Source of the DNA: Smittium culicis | Taxonomy: Eukaryota; Kickxellomycota; Harpellomycetes; Harpellales; Legeriomycetaceae | Direction of reading: 5' to 3' | Assembly (NCBI GenBank): GCA_001970855.1 | Contig: LSSN01000209.1 | Span: 1-35,365 of the forward strand | DNA length: 35,365 bases | Shown here: positions 24,967 through 35,223 of the stretch, one piece after another | Layout: every line of letters starts with the position of its first letter | Position numbering within the stretch: the first letter of the stretch is position 1 | Notes under the pieces: generated by a model | Databases searched by the model: none | Told to the model about the DNA's origin: nothing | The model's input: only the letters and a program-made list of their open reading frames with translations | Translations under genes and position numbers: made by a program

Positions 24967-26773
24967 ACGAGCAGAATCGAAGTTTGGAGGTATTCGAAAG
25001 CAATAAAAAAGAGTTAAATAGTTGAAAAAAATAAAAGTGTGATGAATTTAAGCAGTATGTACAATCTTAAAAACAAATAAGTAAATAAGTAAAAGCAAGA
25101 AAGAGAGGAGTGAGAGTTCTTATTGGCGTATGAATACTGTAAATAAAAGCGAGATGTGGAGATTGATAAACTGTAGCACACAAAAAAAAAAAACTAAAAT
25201 CGCGTAAGAGGAGTATTAGAGTATTTCATGAATTTGATATAACAGAATAGTTTAAACGGCAGAACGCAATTTAAATTGTTCAAAAAATATATGGCTGCTT
25301 TAGCTTCTTTTTTTATTTATTTTGGCAGTGCTTATATTCAAATACTGGCGTTGAATCCAAGAAATGCAACAATTATCGCGAGACTATCTATATCTAAACA
25401 CAAAAAAAAAAAAAATAGTCCATATACCACCACAGTTTTTAGGCTGCTTATAATTGGCTGCCTCGTAATATCCAATCATTAACATCATAACTAACACTTT
25501 AGATCTTTTATAATACAAATGAGTGGCAATCAAGAAAAAAAAGCGATAGTGTCCTCGAAACACTCGGAAATGCTATAATCATAAAACTACAACCAGCTCT
25601 ACGGAGCCCAAAATCATAAAACTACAACCGACTCTACGGAGCCCAAAATCATAAAATATAGCCTACCCTACGGAACCCAAAATCATAAAACTATTACCGA
25701 CTCATTGACTTAAAATTTATTGTTTATTGTATCGCATAGACACTTTCTGACACACACAACTCATAATTCATTACACTCAGTTCAGATTATTGTTTCTATT
25801 AGCCTTTGTTAGCTACTATTGTGCCTACCCATCCAAGTCCACCTTTAAGTAACATATATAATAATTTTTTGACCAGCGGATATTTCCATATAGTTAATGC
25901 ATAGTTACAGGTCTAATAAGCCACTTAATCATATTGCGATTGATAGTAGCCATTTTTTAAATCTCATCAGCTTATTTTTAAATTCATTATGTCTAAAGTT
26001 GAGCTATTAAATGCACTATTGTACTAATGCTACTGAGCACCAAATCCCCTTATTTGTTTTAATTTGGTATAAGAATTATTTCCCGAAAAAATACAGTAGC
26101 TATAAATATATATAATACCTCACAACACAATTAAGTAAAACTTAACTCATCTAACCAACAACAATCTAAAGATATTCTCACCTCGAAACTATCTCTTTAC
26201 ACGCTAATATCTATATATTGGCTTACTAATTTACTTTGAATTACATTCGGATTAATGCACAACTGCTTTTTTTAAAAATATTTCCTTAACTAGTATAGAA
26301 TAATATGTATAATTAAATTTAGAATTTATCATCGAATGGTTTAACTGATACAGCCAATAGTTTACCCTAATTCATGTTTGCAAATAAAATTTCTAAGGAA
26401 AAAAGCTCCGCTTCTCCGAAGAATATCTCATATTATTAAATATTTCGAAATGTTAAATTCGAATCTTTAATTTCAAGAAGAACTTTAAGCTTAACCTGAT
26501 ATATATTGGCTCTAACGTTTTTATTCTCATCTAAAATAGCCAATTAAATTTATTTGTAATTAAAACGTCCTGTAATGCTTAATTGAGCTTTTTATAATTG
26601 GCTACATCATCCTTTTTTATTTTGCATTTTCAAACAGTACAATTCTTGTGCAAATTTATAGAAATTCTGAACTTTTAGTTTGGCTATTGATTTCTATCTC
26701 TTTTAACATAGTGTTAAAATCCCAAACAGTTCCTTAACATTATCCATACACTCCCTCAGACAATACCATCAAT
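24967..26773. promoter_or_regulatory. divergent promoter region between SPT7 and the AMMECR1-domain gene
   Basis: About 1.8 kb without a supportable gene; the 68-residue frame at 25276-25482 is Ile/Lys-rich and has no recognisable features. The most notable content is the 35-base tandem repeat at 25578-25707. The final 150 bases before the ATG at 26774 are relatively C-rich (CCATACACTCCCTCAGACAA), as seen upstream of the other genes. Confidence 0.35.
25578..25707 (+). repeat. 35-base tandem repeat, about 3.7 copies
   Basis: The unit begins ATCATAAAACTACAACC, continues with GACTCTACGGAGCCCAAA (or AGCTCTACGG...), and repeats at 25578-25612, 25613-25647 and 25648-25681. A partial copy runs 25682-25707. 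Copies 1 and 2 are nearly identical, copy 3 has several substitutions and one missing base, and copy 4 is truncated. TCTACGGAGCCC is much more GC-rich than the surroundings. It lies in the SPT7/AMMECR1 promoter region. Confidence 0.88.
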
Positions 26774-27912
26774 ATGGCTACCAAAGCACATTGCAAGTAC
26801 TGTTTTGACGTCCTTATTGCAAGTCTCGAAAAACGCTCCCTATCAACTATTCAACCTGAATTTGACAACAGTATCAGGTATCCCATCTTGAACTCTTTTT
26901 TTTCGACCTAAATTAGCCAAAAAAATATTAGTTTTAAACTCCAAAATAAAACTACATTCCCCAACAGCCCACTTTTCGTCACTTGGAATAAGGTTAAAAA
27001 CGGTCACGAATCGCTAAGAGGTTGCATAGGCACTTTCTCGAAAATTGATCTCGTATCGGGTTTATCCGACTACGCTCTTATTAGGTATTTTAATTAAAAC
27101 GCCCCCAATATTACATACCTAGCATTATTGTTACTATATATTCAATTCTCTTTTATTTACGTTTCTAGCGCTTTTAGAGATTCGAGATTTAGACCCATTA
27201 AAAAAGATGAACTGCCAAACTTAATTAACTGGTAAGCTTTAAAATATTTATTTATTTATTGGCTCTCCCACTTTTATAATTCTTTCATTGTTTTAAATTT
27301 CATGCAATAATCATCTATTAACACATCAATAGCGTCTCGGTTTTAACTAACTTTGAGCCTGCTAAAAACTACCTTGATTGGGAGGTAAACTCTTCAGCTT
27401 AATGCACTAGATTAATAATTATGAATAATTTAACGCATATTGAAGCTTATCTTAAAACTCAATACTATTTATTTCAGCTTTTTAATATTATGTTCTATTT
27501 ATAATTGTTTTCAAGGTCGGAAAGCATGGAATAATAATAAACTTTGTTGATAATGGCAAGAAAAGAAACGGAACTTTCTTACCTGAAGTTGCAGGTAACC
27601 AAGATACCTCTCTTTAATTAAATCAAACTTTCTTTTTTGACTACCCCCCCCCCCGCTCTTTATTTTCAAATTACTCCTGGTTATCTTTTTTGATCTCGAT
27701 TTCAAAATACAAAAATTTCACTAAATCTATTTTCTTACTTGCTAGATGAACAAGAGTGGGATCACATAGAAACTATCGATAATTTAATTTATAAAGCTGG
27801 CTACGAACGCGAAATAACCAAATCTCTCAGAGAATCGCTACAAGTCACTAGATACCAAAGCTCAAAAGAATCCATGTCTTACTCTGAGTACAGTAAATTG
27901 TTAAAAAATTGA
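26774..27912 (+). CDS. AMMECR1-domain protein
   Basis: Small conserved protein of the AMMECR1 family (yeast YOR289W is a relative). The molecular activity is not established; the human gene is linked to a developmental syndrome. Six exons: 26774-26877, 26968-27084, 27169-27231, 27333-27384, 27516-27594 and 27746-27912, giving 193 residues, the usual family length. Key landmarks are HCKYCFDVLIASLE near the start, PLFVTWNK, the family hallmark LRGCIGTF, ALISAFRDSRFRPIKKDELP, VSVLTNFEP, DWEVGKHGIIINF and LPEVADEQEWDHIETIDNLI, followed by the C-terminal AGY motif. Phases 2, 2, 2, 0 and 1 all match. Intron 5 contains an eleven-C run (27644-27654). Convergent with the NVJ2-like gene. Confidence 0.93.
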
Positions 27913-28185
27913 TTCTTTCACCCTTTTCCCCCTCATATACTAATTATAACCTCAATGTAAACTCCTCAAAAAAAATTTTTGAAAAAAAATGAAATTTTCC
28001 ATTCTCCATTTTCATTATAAATTATTTATTACTATCAATCCATCAAACATTAACTCTTCTTACATTCGAAATTAATTAAACTAAAATAATAAAGAAAACT
28101 TTAATTGAATTAATAAATAAACTATAATGGAAAGAAATTATACACTCTGAGCTATACCTACAAGATTTAAATTAAATAATTCGCC
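27913..28185. other. convergent intergenic region
   Basis: 273 bases between two converging stop codons. AT-rich, with AAATAAA-like words and an A-run at about 27969-27990 suitable for polyadenylation of both transcripts. No gene is seen. Confidence 0.35.
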
Positions 28186-31100
28186 CTATTCTATAGTTTT
28201 GGGTAATGGTCTTAATCGCTCTTTATATGAAGGGTATACATTCTTAATTGGTCCAGTTTCATAATCGCTACCATCACCCAAATCAATCGCAAAGCTTGCT
28301 CTTTCTTTTTTAACATATCCAAACTTATTAATCGAGTCATCACTGTCAATCGTTGCTGCGTCATTATACAAAGACTGTACATCATAACTCATTATGCTTG
28401 AATTATCATTAAATCGATAATCAATACTTCCGCGGCTATAGGAATATAAGCTCGAACCATCGCTATATTTGCTCGCGGTGTTTGACTGTTTCTGGCTAAT
28501 GTAATTAAAAGAATCTTCGCAAATGCTATTTCTAATCCCTAAACCTCCATTAAAATCAAATTCAAACTCAACTGGTGATTTTGCGAGTGGTTTATATCTA
28601 GCGCTAAATAGTCTAGCTTTAGCTGCAGCTTTAGGCATTTTAATAACCGACTCTTTATATTTATAATCATCGCTAATTGAGATTTTTCCCTTCATAGTGA
28701 AGTCGGAATTGGGTTTCTCGCTAGTTTTTGAAATAGTGGAAGTCGAGTCTTCAAGTTTTATATCTAGAACATCAATAGTTTGTAAAATAGATGAGCTATC
28801 ATATATACTACAGTTTGAATCTTTTGAAAGTATTGCATTTCCAGAGTCAACCTCGCTATCTATATGTAAACTTTCACTATCAACAGCACCTAATTCAGGA
28901 CAAGGGATATTTTCTTCATTATGAATATCCGAGTTATCACTTTGGCTAAATATATCGCTAGTATATTTCTCATTGTTAAAAGATTGGCTAGGCACTTCGC
29001 CTAAACTCATAATTGAACCTACTTGGGATTGTGAATTAGTTATTATTGACGTTGCACAGCTTTCAGGCCCAGTAATAGAATTATCATTTTCATTTAAAGC
29101 GCCATTGAGACCATCATAGCAGTCTAAATCATCAGATTGCTTACCAATAGCAATTGATTTTTTTGAATTGATTGAAGCAGGTTCTTCTAATAAAGTATTT
29201 TGAGACCTTGTTGAAATGATATAGTTGTTGCGGCTATTTTCATTAGTGCTAGATTTTGATTGGCAGTATTCGGAAGATTTTGTGTTAATTTCTTCTGATG
29301 AAAAAAGGCCACTTTCAGAATTTTTGTCTGTCTCAATTAAAGAGATATCCATCAGATCACTGGTAAAGCCAAGTTTTTTATCTATGCGGATTATATTTAC
29401 GCCAATAGCCTCATCCTTAGCTTGGATAGAATCGGCTTCTGGTAGCATTTGTTCATACTTCTCTTCCCAAAAAAACTTTCTAGTGAGGTCATAAACAATG
29501 TTTGCAGCTTTATTTACAGAAAATACAGTATTTGATGGGTTTTGATCTTCAGAAAGGTAATCGGTACTCGAGATCTGTGTATTTATTTTTTTATCAAACG
29601 AATTCCTTTGAAAAGTTCCAGTAAACCCGCTGTCTAAATCATAAACAGTCTCATACTCTGTGTTACTAATATTTTCCATTGTAGTTAAAGGCGGCCCAAT
29701 ATTTGAGGTAGAATCAGAAATTGAATGATTCTCTTCAGCTAATATAATAGATAGACTAGACTCAGTGTTAACATCGGATGATTGAAGAGAAGCATATCCA
29801 GCCAAGGTGGTTGGTATGATATCAGATACATTTTTAGATACAGACGAGGATAGTTTTTTGGGATTGGGTTTCGATTTGGATATAGATTTAGATTTTGATT
29901 TAGAACGAGGCATTAATGATTTTATCTTGTTTTTTAGGAAGGTAATTTTTTTTTGGGTAAGGATATCCACGGCTGAAGTTCTTTTAAATGAGTCTGAATT
30001 ATTAACATCGATAGATTTGGAGATAATGTTCATTGGTAAGCTTTCTTTAAATGTTTCGTTATTATAAAGTGTTGAACTGTTGTAAGACGGAATAGATTTT
30101 AGATTGATTCTGTTGGATTTGTTTTTAAATGCGCTCAATCTAAATAACCTAGCATTAGCTTCTGGGTTTAATTGTAACCCATATTTTTTTCCAGGCTCGC
30201 CTCTTCTAAATATAGAGATTCTTTTGGTCTGTATCTTATTCATTTTTTTAGTATTAGTAGAACTAACTGGTGTATTTGAATTAGTATAAGAGCTTCTTGA
30301 GTTAAATTTATTATTTTTTGCGTTAGATGAAGAGAATTCTTGTTTTCGTAAATTACAATATGCACTCTTTTGATACTGTTCAGAGAACTCATTGAAAATA
30401 CCACCAACTGAGTTTGGATCATCAAAATACACATAATCGTACATATTAGGAAGTACAAGGAGTCTATTAAAGAAGTCTATCAACCTAGATTCGAACAAGT
30501 CTAGCAAGTTTGGAAATTTAATTTTTTTACCCATAACTTTCGGCTTTATTTCAGTATCTATTTTAAAATCTGGATAAAATCCAAACCAAATACGGTTAGA
30601 GGGGTATGGTTTAATTAAAACCAAAAATTTTGATGAAAGCGATTTTAAGCTAATTTTTAAGGAGAAGGGTAAGTTGATGTTTTTAGTTAAAATGATCTTG
30701 AACCTAGTGGTTATGACGATTCCGCCGTTATATTCAACAAACCCAGAGAATTTTGTTCCGTCGCTAGAATTGTGGTTAATTAAGTCGATATTACTAAAAA
30801 TTGGAGGTGAGGAACCAGCATCAATTTTAGTTATTTCAAAGTTCGCTAAAGATCCTTGGAACTGAGATTTCATGAAAAGTGTGATTTTTTCTGAAATCAT
30901 AAAACTGAAACTCTTTGTATGGATAATACCCAGAAGAAGCCTGGATATCAATGCATTTATTGCATTATTATTCGCGGATAAATCGATCGACTTTTGAACA
31001 TTATTGAATACGAACTCACTATAATCAATCATATTTTTGTACCTGCTTTCAGATATGCTAGTGTGGATAGAAGATGAAAGCAGGAGAGCTAAGTACCAAT

Positions 31101-31917
31101 CTTCTTTTTTAGCAGCCCTTTTGAAAAATAAAAAATATGAATTCTTTTGGGAAAAAATGGAATCAATTGAATCAGTACTATTATCATCCTTAATAGGTTG
31201 GCTGCAAAAAGGGCTATCGTGTGGCATCTTTGCCTTTGGAGTAAGTAAAATTGGCAGGTGGTTCTGATAGACTGAATTCTCAGTATCACCATACATAATA
31301 CAAAGCTTAACACTGAAATCAGATAATAAAACTGAACCAACCCTGCGGCTTTTGTTAGAATGATTATAAAAAATGATGCAGTCATCAATTATTTCAGCAT
31401 AATACAGTTGTGTTTTATTAAGAAGCTTAGAAGATTCTTCATCAGTTTTTAAAAAGTAAACTGAGTCATTGATATTAGATCTTTTAGTAGAAACTTTCTC
31501 ATTTTCTACCCAATGGGTGCCATATGAGGAAAAAACCTTTAAGTATCCTGAAATGTACGTTTTGCATTCAGGCTTATTGTTGAGTATAGAAGTTTCGTTT
31601 ATGTCATTATCTTCTGTAGAAAATTCGTAAGCTTTGGAAGATTTATTGTCATAAAAGTCGAATGTATCTGAATTAAAATTGATATTTTCAATGTTCGTAA
31701 AATCTCCTTCTTTAAAGTCGTAAATAATTTTTAAAGCTTTTTCATAAAGTAAACGTGATGATTTGTTGAGTATTTTTATTAAAAATTCTTGCAGTTCCTT
31801 AAAATGAATATGAATATCTGTAATACTGATACCCTTCAGCCAAGCAAAAACGATTGAAGCAGCTATAAGAGGAAAAGATATAAAACCAAGAAAAAACACT
31901 GTTGTATATGCCCACAT
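28186..31917 (-). CDS. NVJ2/TEX2-like SMP-domain lipid-transfer protein
   Basis: Probable ER-anchored protein that moves lipids (ceramide for yeast Nvj2) at organelle contact sites. One exon, 1243 residues, with no intron evident. Residues 5-27 form a single membrane helix (YTTVFFLGFISFPLIAASIV). Residues about 121-283 resemble the PH-like domain of Nvj2 (GYLKVFSS, then YYAEIIDDCIIFY, ending KKEDWYLALLLSS). Residues about 310-500 resemble the SMP domain (NALISRLLLGI, then SGFVEYNGGIVITTRFKI, WFGFYPDF, LLDLFESRLIDFFNRLLVLPNMYD). The remaining ~740 residues are Ser/Asn/Asp-rich and disordered, with a Ser-Lys repeat at 671-688. This tail makes the protein much longer than yeast Nvj2 (770 residues). 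The start is the only Met before the membrane helix. Confidence 0.85.
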   Translation of the reverse strand: MWAYTTVFFLGFISFPLIAASIVFAWLKGISITDIHIHFKELQEFLIKILNKSSRLLYEKALKIIYDFKEGDFTNIENINFNSDTFDFYDNKSSKAYEFSTEDNDINETSILNNKPECKTYISGYLKVFSSYGTHWVENEKVSTKRSNINDSVYFLKTDEESSKLLNKTQLYYAEIIDDCIIFYNHSNKSRRVGSVLLSDFSVKLCIMYGDTENSVYQNHLPILLTPKAKMPHDSPFCSQPIKDDNSTDSIDSIFSQKNSYFLFFKRAAKKEDWYLALLLSSSIHTSISESRYKNMIDYSEFVFNNVQKSIDLSANNNAINALISRLLLGIIHTKSFSFMISEKITLFMKSQFQGSLANFEITKIDAGSSPPIFSNIDLINHNSSDGTKFSGFVEYNGGIVITTRFKIILTKNINLPFSLKISLKSLSSKFLVLIKPYPSNRIWFGFYPDFKIDTEIKPKVMGKKIKFPNLLDLFESRLIDFFNRLLVLPNMYDYVYFDDPNSVGGIFNEFSEQYQKSAYCNLRKQEFSSSNAKNNKFNSRSSYTNSNTPVSSTNTKKMNKIQTKRISIFRRGEPGKKYGLQLNPEANARLFRLSAFKNKSNRINLKSIPSYNSSTLYNNETFKESLPMNIISKSIDVNNSDSFKRTSAVDILTQKKITFLKNKIKSLMPRSKSKSKSISKSKPNPKKLSSSVSKNVSDIIPTTLAGYASLQSSDVNTESSLSIILAEENHSISDSTSNIGPPLTTMENISNTEYETVYDLDSGFTGTFQRNSFDKKINTQISSTDYLSEDQNPSNTVFSVNKAANIVYDLTRKFFWEEKYEQMLPEADSIQAKDEAIGVNIIRIDKKLGFTSDLMDISLIETDKNSESGLFSSEEINTKSSEYCQSKSSTNENSRNNYIISTRSQNTLLEEPASINSKKSIAIGKQSDDLDCYDGLNGALNENDNSITGPESCATSIITNSQSQVGSIMSLGEVPSQSFNNEKYTSDIFSQSDNSDIHNEENIPCPELGAVDSESLHIDSEVDSGNAILSKDSNCSIYDSSSILQTIDVLDIKLEDSTSTISKTSEKPNSDFTMKGKISISDDYKYKESVIKMPKAAAKARLFSARYKPLAKSPVEFEFDFNGGLGIRNSICEDSFNYISQKQSNTASKYSDGSSLYSYSRGSIDYRFNDNSSIMSYDVQSLYNDAATIDSDDSINKFGYVKKERASFAIDLGDGSDYETGPIKNVYPSYKERLRPLPKTIE

Positions 31918-32640
31918 TTTTAGTGGTAAATCGAGTATCGAATATTCATATAGTTGATAAGTAAATAAAAAAACTAATTATGGTTTACTAGTCGAGAAAA
32001 CTTGAGATGTTTATTAAATATTGTCTGGTCTTAATATTTTATAATGAATAATTTGTGGCCAATAAGTTAAAGCGTCTACTTTTTATTTCAGGCGGTAATC
32101 AATGATCAAAACAGTAAAGATAATTTATCCCTATTATAAAATGCTTAACCCATCTACAGGCGGTAGACAATTTTTGACCCGCCAGATTAACCAACAGCGC
32201 TCTATTAAAATACTATAATTCCGAATTTATATGAATAATTGGTACGTTGTAAAATAACAACAAATAACAAACTTGCTTATAAATTAATAACGAATAAATA
32301 AATTAGGTTTTTTAAAGAGTGTTGGACGGGAAAGGGTTAAACCACTAACCAAATTTTGAAATATCATTTTTTTTATGGGTCAGTCTGCTTTGAAAATCTG
32401 AAATATTATAAGTTAAACTAGATGACTTGCATCCTAATATCCATTTACAGGAAGTGTTCTCAAATATTTTCTATTTTTTTGAGCAGTCAAGGAGAATTTT
32501 TTCTTTAAAATTTTTTTACATAAGCATTCTTTTTTGTGTCTTTATATCAGAAATGCATCCATCGGACCGCCAAACTCTTGAAATTTAAATATTAATCGCA
32601 ATTAATAGCTTCTATTTATATATTTAAATTTCTATCGGTC
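31918..32640 (-). promoter_or_regulatory. upstream region of the NVJ2-like gene
   Basis: No gene is seen. About 240 bases upstream of the start codon lies a short inverted repeat, GGCGG (32159-32163) with CCGCC (32179-32183), in an otherwise AT-rich segment. The second copy of the 20-base dispersed repeat lies at 32314-32333. Confidence 0.35.
32314..32333 (+). repeat. dispersed repeat, copy 2 (inverted relative to 2.7 kb)
   Basis: AAAGAGTGTTGGACGGGAAA is the exact reverse complement of 2679-2698. ACCAAAT at 32348-32354 matches the flanking word of copy 1. It marks the boundary between the NVJ2-like promoter and the downstream region with decayed coding sequence, so it may be part of the same mobile element. 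Confidence 0.6.
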
Positions 32641-32677
32641 GTGAGCTCTATATTCCAGAGTAAGAGCGGTTTTCAGG

Positions 32678-32710
32678 ACCAATCACAAAGAAATTGCTAA
32701 TGTGATTGGT
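32678..32710. repeat. perfect 10-base inverted repeat
   Basis: ACCAATCACA (32678-32687) and TGTGATTGGT (32701-32710) are exact reverse complements separated by 13 bases. The arms contain CCAAT. It could be a hairpin in RNA, a dimeric factor site, or part of a mobile element. Confidence 0.75.
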
Positions 32711-32829
32711 GGGAATTTTGAAATCAAGTGTCTTGGTCAACTTTTTAGAGCCGATTCAATGAATTTAGCTTTTAATTCCAGAAAAATAGGTTTTTGGTGT
32801 CAGGTTTCATAAAAAACACTGTCTATGCA

Positions 32830-33310
32830 TATTGTTTCAGATATTACAGCGAGTGATTCTTGAAATTAATAAACTGGCGACACAATACGCTCCCGAGAAA
32901 TATTGAAGAGTTCATTGAATATTAACTTGTAATTAAACTAGTAAAGCATCTTGATGGATTCAGATCAAATTCCGTAATTTTCCGGAATTTCTTCTGAGAT
33001 CCATGATCTTCATTGAAGTTATTTTGTAGGACGTACTTCTATTTTTATAACAATATTCAGAAGCTAAATTCACTCAAGTTGCAAGGTAGTAGATTTATCT
33101 TTGTTTAAATTGAATCAATACTCCGATAACCTTGATTATTCAGAGTTTTTGTCCGTATCACATGCATCCTTAGTAGATCTTGTCATCAGAAGACTTTCTA
33201 AATATTTAGAAAATCGCTTCAATTTGGTTCTTGCTCTTCATAGAAATGAGAGAAGAATTTTTGTAAAAGCCAAGACTCAATGGAAATCGAAACTGAGGAT
33301 AATGAAATAG
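32830..33310 (+). pseudogene. possible decayed coding sequence, family unknown
   Basis: On the plus strand, stretches with coding-like composition are interrupted by stops: QILQRVILEINKLATQYAPE from about 32838, a second piece near 32955-33020, then an open 69-codon frame at 33101-33310 rich in charged residues (YLENRFNLVLALHRNERRIF). No conserved motif is recognisable. The base composition is more balanced than in the 1-8 kb region. It may be part of the same degraded element as the minus-strand remnant next to it, or chance. Confidence 0.25.
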
Positions 33311-33639
33311 AAACAGAATTCATTTAGTTGGAACTGATATAATTTTTACATTTCTTGTAGACGAATATTTGAATTAATTCATCATTAGTTCAAAGGATAT
33401 CAGGTACTCATATTGAAGATTATTTGATAGATAAAATAAATAGTATCTATATTAAAATTATTTTTCATCCGCATTTATTCACATCTTACCATGTTGTGGG
33501 ACGTTAAGTGACCACAGTAATCCTTGATTATCGTATAAAGTTGAATTTATAGGTCTCGATTTATTGTTTGAATTTTATCTAAGGCTCGCTTCGGCAATCT
33601 GAAGCAATATCGCGTTCTAAAACTTAACTGCCCTCCTAT
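33311..33639. other. unassigned sequence within the decayed region
   Basis: No gene or clear remnant. The composition resembles the flanking decayed coding stretches. Confidence 0.3.
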
Positions 33640-34954
33640 CTAAGCTTCCGTATAATTATAACAGTTTTTTTTTACCTATAATTATGGATTTATAAAAGCA
33701 ACCACGAGTATTCTGAGAATCTACATTCTGAAAATATATCATTCTCTAGCTTGGCCCATTCAAATTTGATCATAACTAGTATATCCTCCATTGAAGGGTA
33801 TTTTTTAGTCTAAATTGAGGCTCTCTTCAACGCCAGAAATCCCTGTTGCGAAAATTTTTCTAACACTTTGAGCTTGTATCCATTTTACTGGTTTCAGATA
33901 TATTTCTGACTCAGTTCTCGGAATATTAGTACTATTTATGTTTTATGATTTCTTTGAGATTATTATCTACTGGCTTGTACGAGTGGTTAAGGCTTGATGA
34001 TAAGAAATTTGAAATAGACTGAATTCTCATTAATCGCATAAAAATTTGTTTTTGGGCTGGTTTTGAAATGATTGTATTTCAGTAATAATTTATTTTCACT
34101 ATAAAGAGAATTTCATTAATTCAAAACTTATTGTTTTCCCTAAACTTAATTGTTATATCTTTCTATAGATAGCTCCAGTATATTGAGTAATTTCGTGATA
34201 ATAATAATTAAATAAGTTTGCACTAATGATTAAATATAAGATACTTCAGATATTAGCATTGTGAATGATTGCATGCACCACGCCTTTATAAACATAAGCC
34301 TTTATAAATATGAATTTTGAGGATTATTCTAATGCATAAAATTTCATATTTCACTCGCATCTTGATCCATCAGTAGCTTGATATCATCTTCAGTAGTTTA
34401 TTCGGCTAATGGGGGAAGATATAATCGCTTGTGAATATCTTCAATAATTTTTTGATTGAAGGTTTTTGCTATTTATTAGAGTAGCTCTCTGACTGTATTG
34501 GCTATAATCGTTTCCAATTCTTCATAGGTATTTGCTCTAGCCTATTTTGAATTTTTTGATGCAATTAGTAATCAATCGGTCAGATTTTCTGTATTAGCAC
34601 CAATTTTTTGCATAAATAGATGAATAAATTTAATTTTCACCTATCTAGGTTATGAGCAGTTCAGTTCAGTTCTAGTGAAATGTATTTTATATAACTTTTC
34701 TTAGGACAAGATTATTTCAATTTTGCGCTCTCTTCGAACTAGCTGAGATATTACCAATATTTCTCTAATTATTGATAGTTCCACGTGAGATCTGTATACA
34801 CATCTAAATCGAAAAAATAAAATTTAGTGACCAAGAAAAGATACTTAGGGTCTGATGAGAGGTTAAATACAAGTACGAGTTGATTAAAAATAATATTCAA
34901 TGCATTTAGTTGATATTTATTCATCAAAGATTGATTAAAAACCTCTTGTTTCAT
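33640..34954 (-). pseudogene. decayed mobile-element-like coding sequence
   Basis: On the minus strand, three neighbouring stretches read like protein but are broken by stops and frame changes. One runs from 34954 down to about 34637, with stops at 34769, 34751, 34739, 34712, 34661 and 34637. One runs from 34613 to about 34340 in another frame. One runs from 33900 to about 33670. Between the stops the sequence has many charged residues and Trp/Tyr, for example TYEELETIIANTVRELL and VKWIQAQSVRKIFATGISG. Every stop is explained by one C-to-T change in a CAA, CAG or CGA codon. A segment near 34265-34235 has the hydrophobic Ala-Ile-Ile lead-in of a retropepsin but not the catalytic triad. A dead retroelement is my best guess, with weak support. 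Confidence 0.35.
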
Positions 34955-35223
34955 ATATTTTAATTGACAGTAAACAAGTTTTAGATAACACCTTTATAGC
35001 AAGTATTGAATATGATAAGTTTATTCTTTAGAGTGCAACTGAGATAGAGAAAGTGATGAGGATAGTACAAATTTGTGTATTACCGTTTATAAATTGAAAT
35101 TTATTTTATTTTATTTTGCATTAATTTAAATTGACTATTTATCTTTTATTTTAGTATTATACATTAAGTTTTTAGCATTCAATATTTTTTCTCTCTTAAG
35201 TATAATGAAATATAATGAAATAA
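34955..35223. other. AT-rich spacer before the heptamer array
   Basis: No gene is seen. It ends in a short direct duplication, TATAATGAAATATAATGAAATA (about 35201-35222), directly before the array. Confidence 0.4.

Noticed and set aside
25276..25482. 68-residue plus-strand frame upstream of the AMMECR1-domain gene.
   Set aside because: Low-complexity hydrophobic and Lys-run composition, no family resemblance and no good splice context.
33584..33596. GCTCGCTTCGGCA, resembling the 5' end of U6 snRNA.
   Set aside because: No ACAGAGA box, no AGC catalytic segment and no terminal U run follow; the resemblance is limited to 13 bases.
34210..34280. Intact retropepsin active site in the decayed region.
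   Set aside because: Only the hydrophobic lead-in is visible; the Asp-Thr/Ser-Gly triad is absent, so this is not used to assign the element class.
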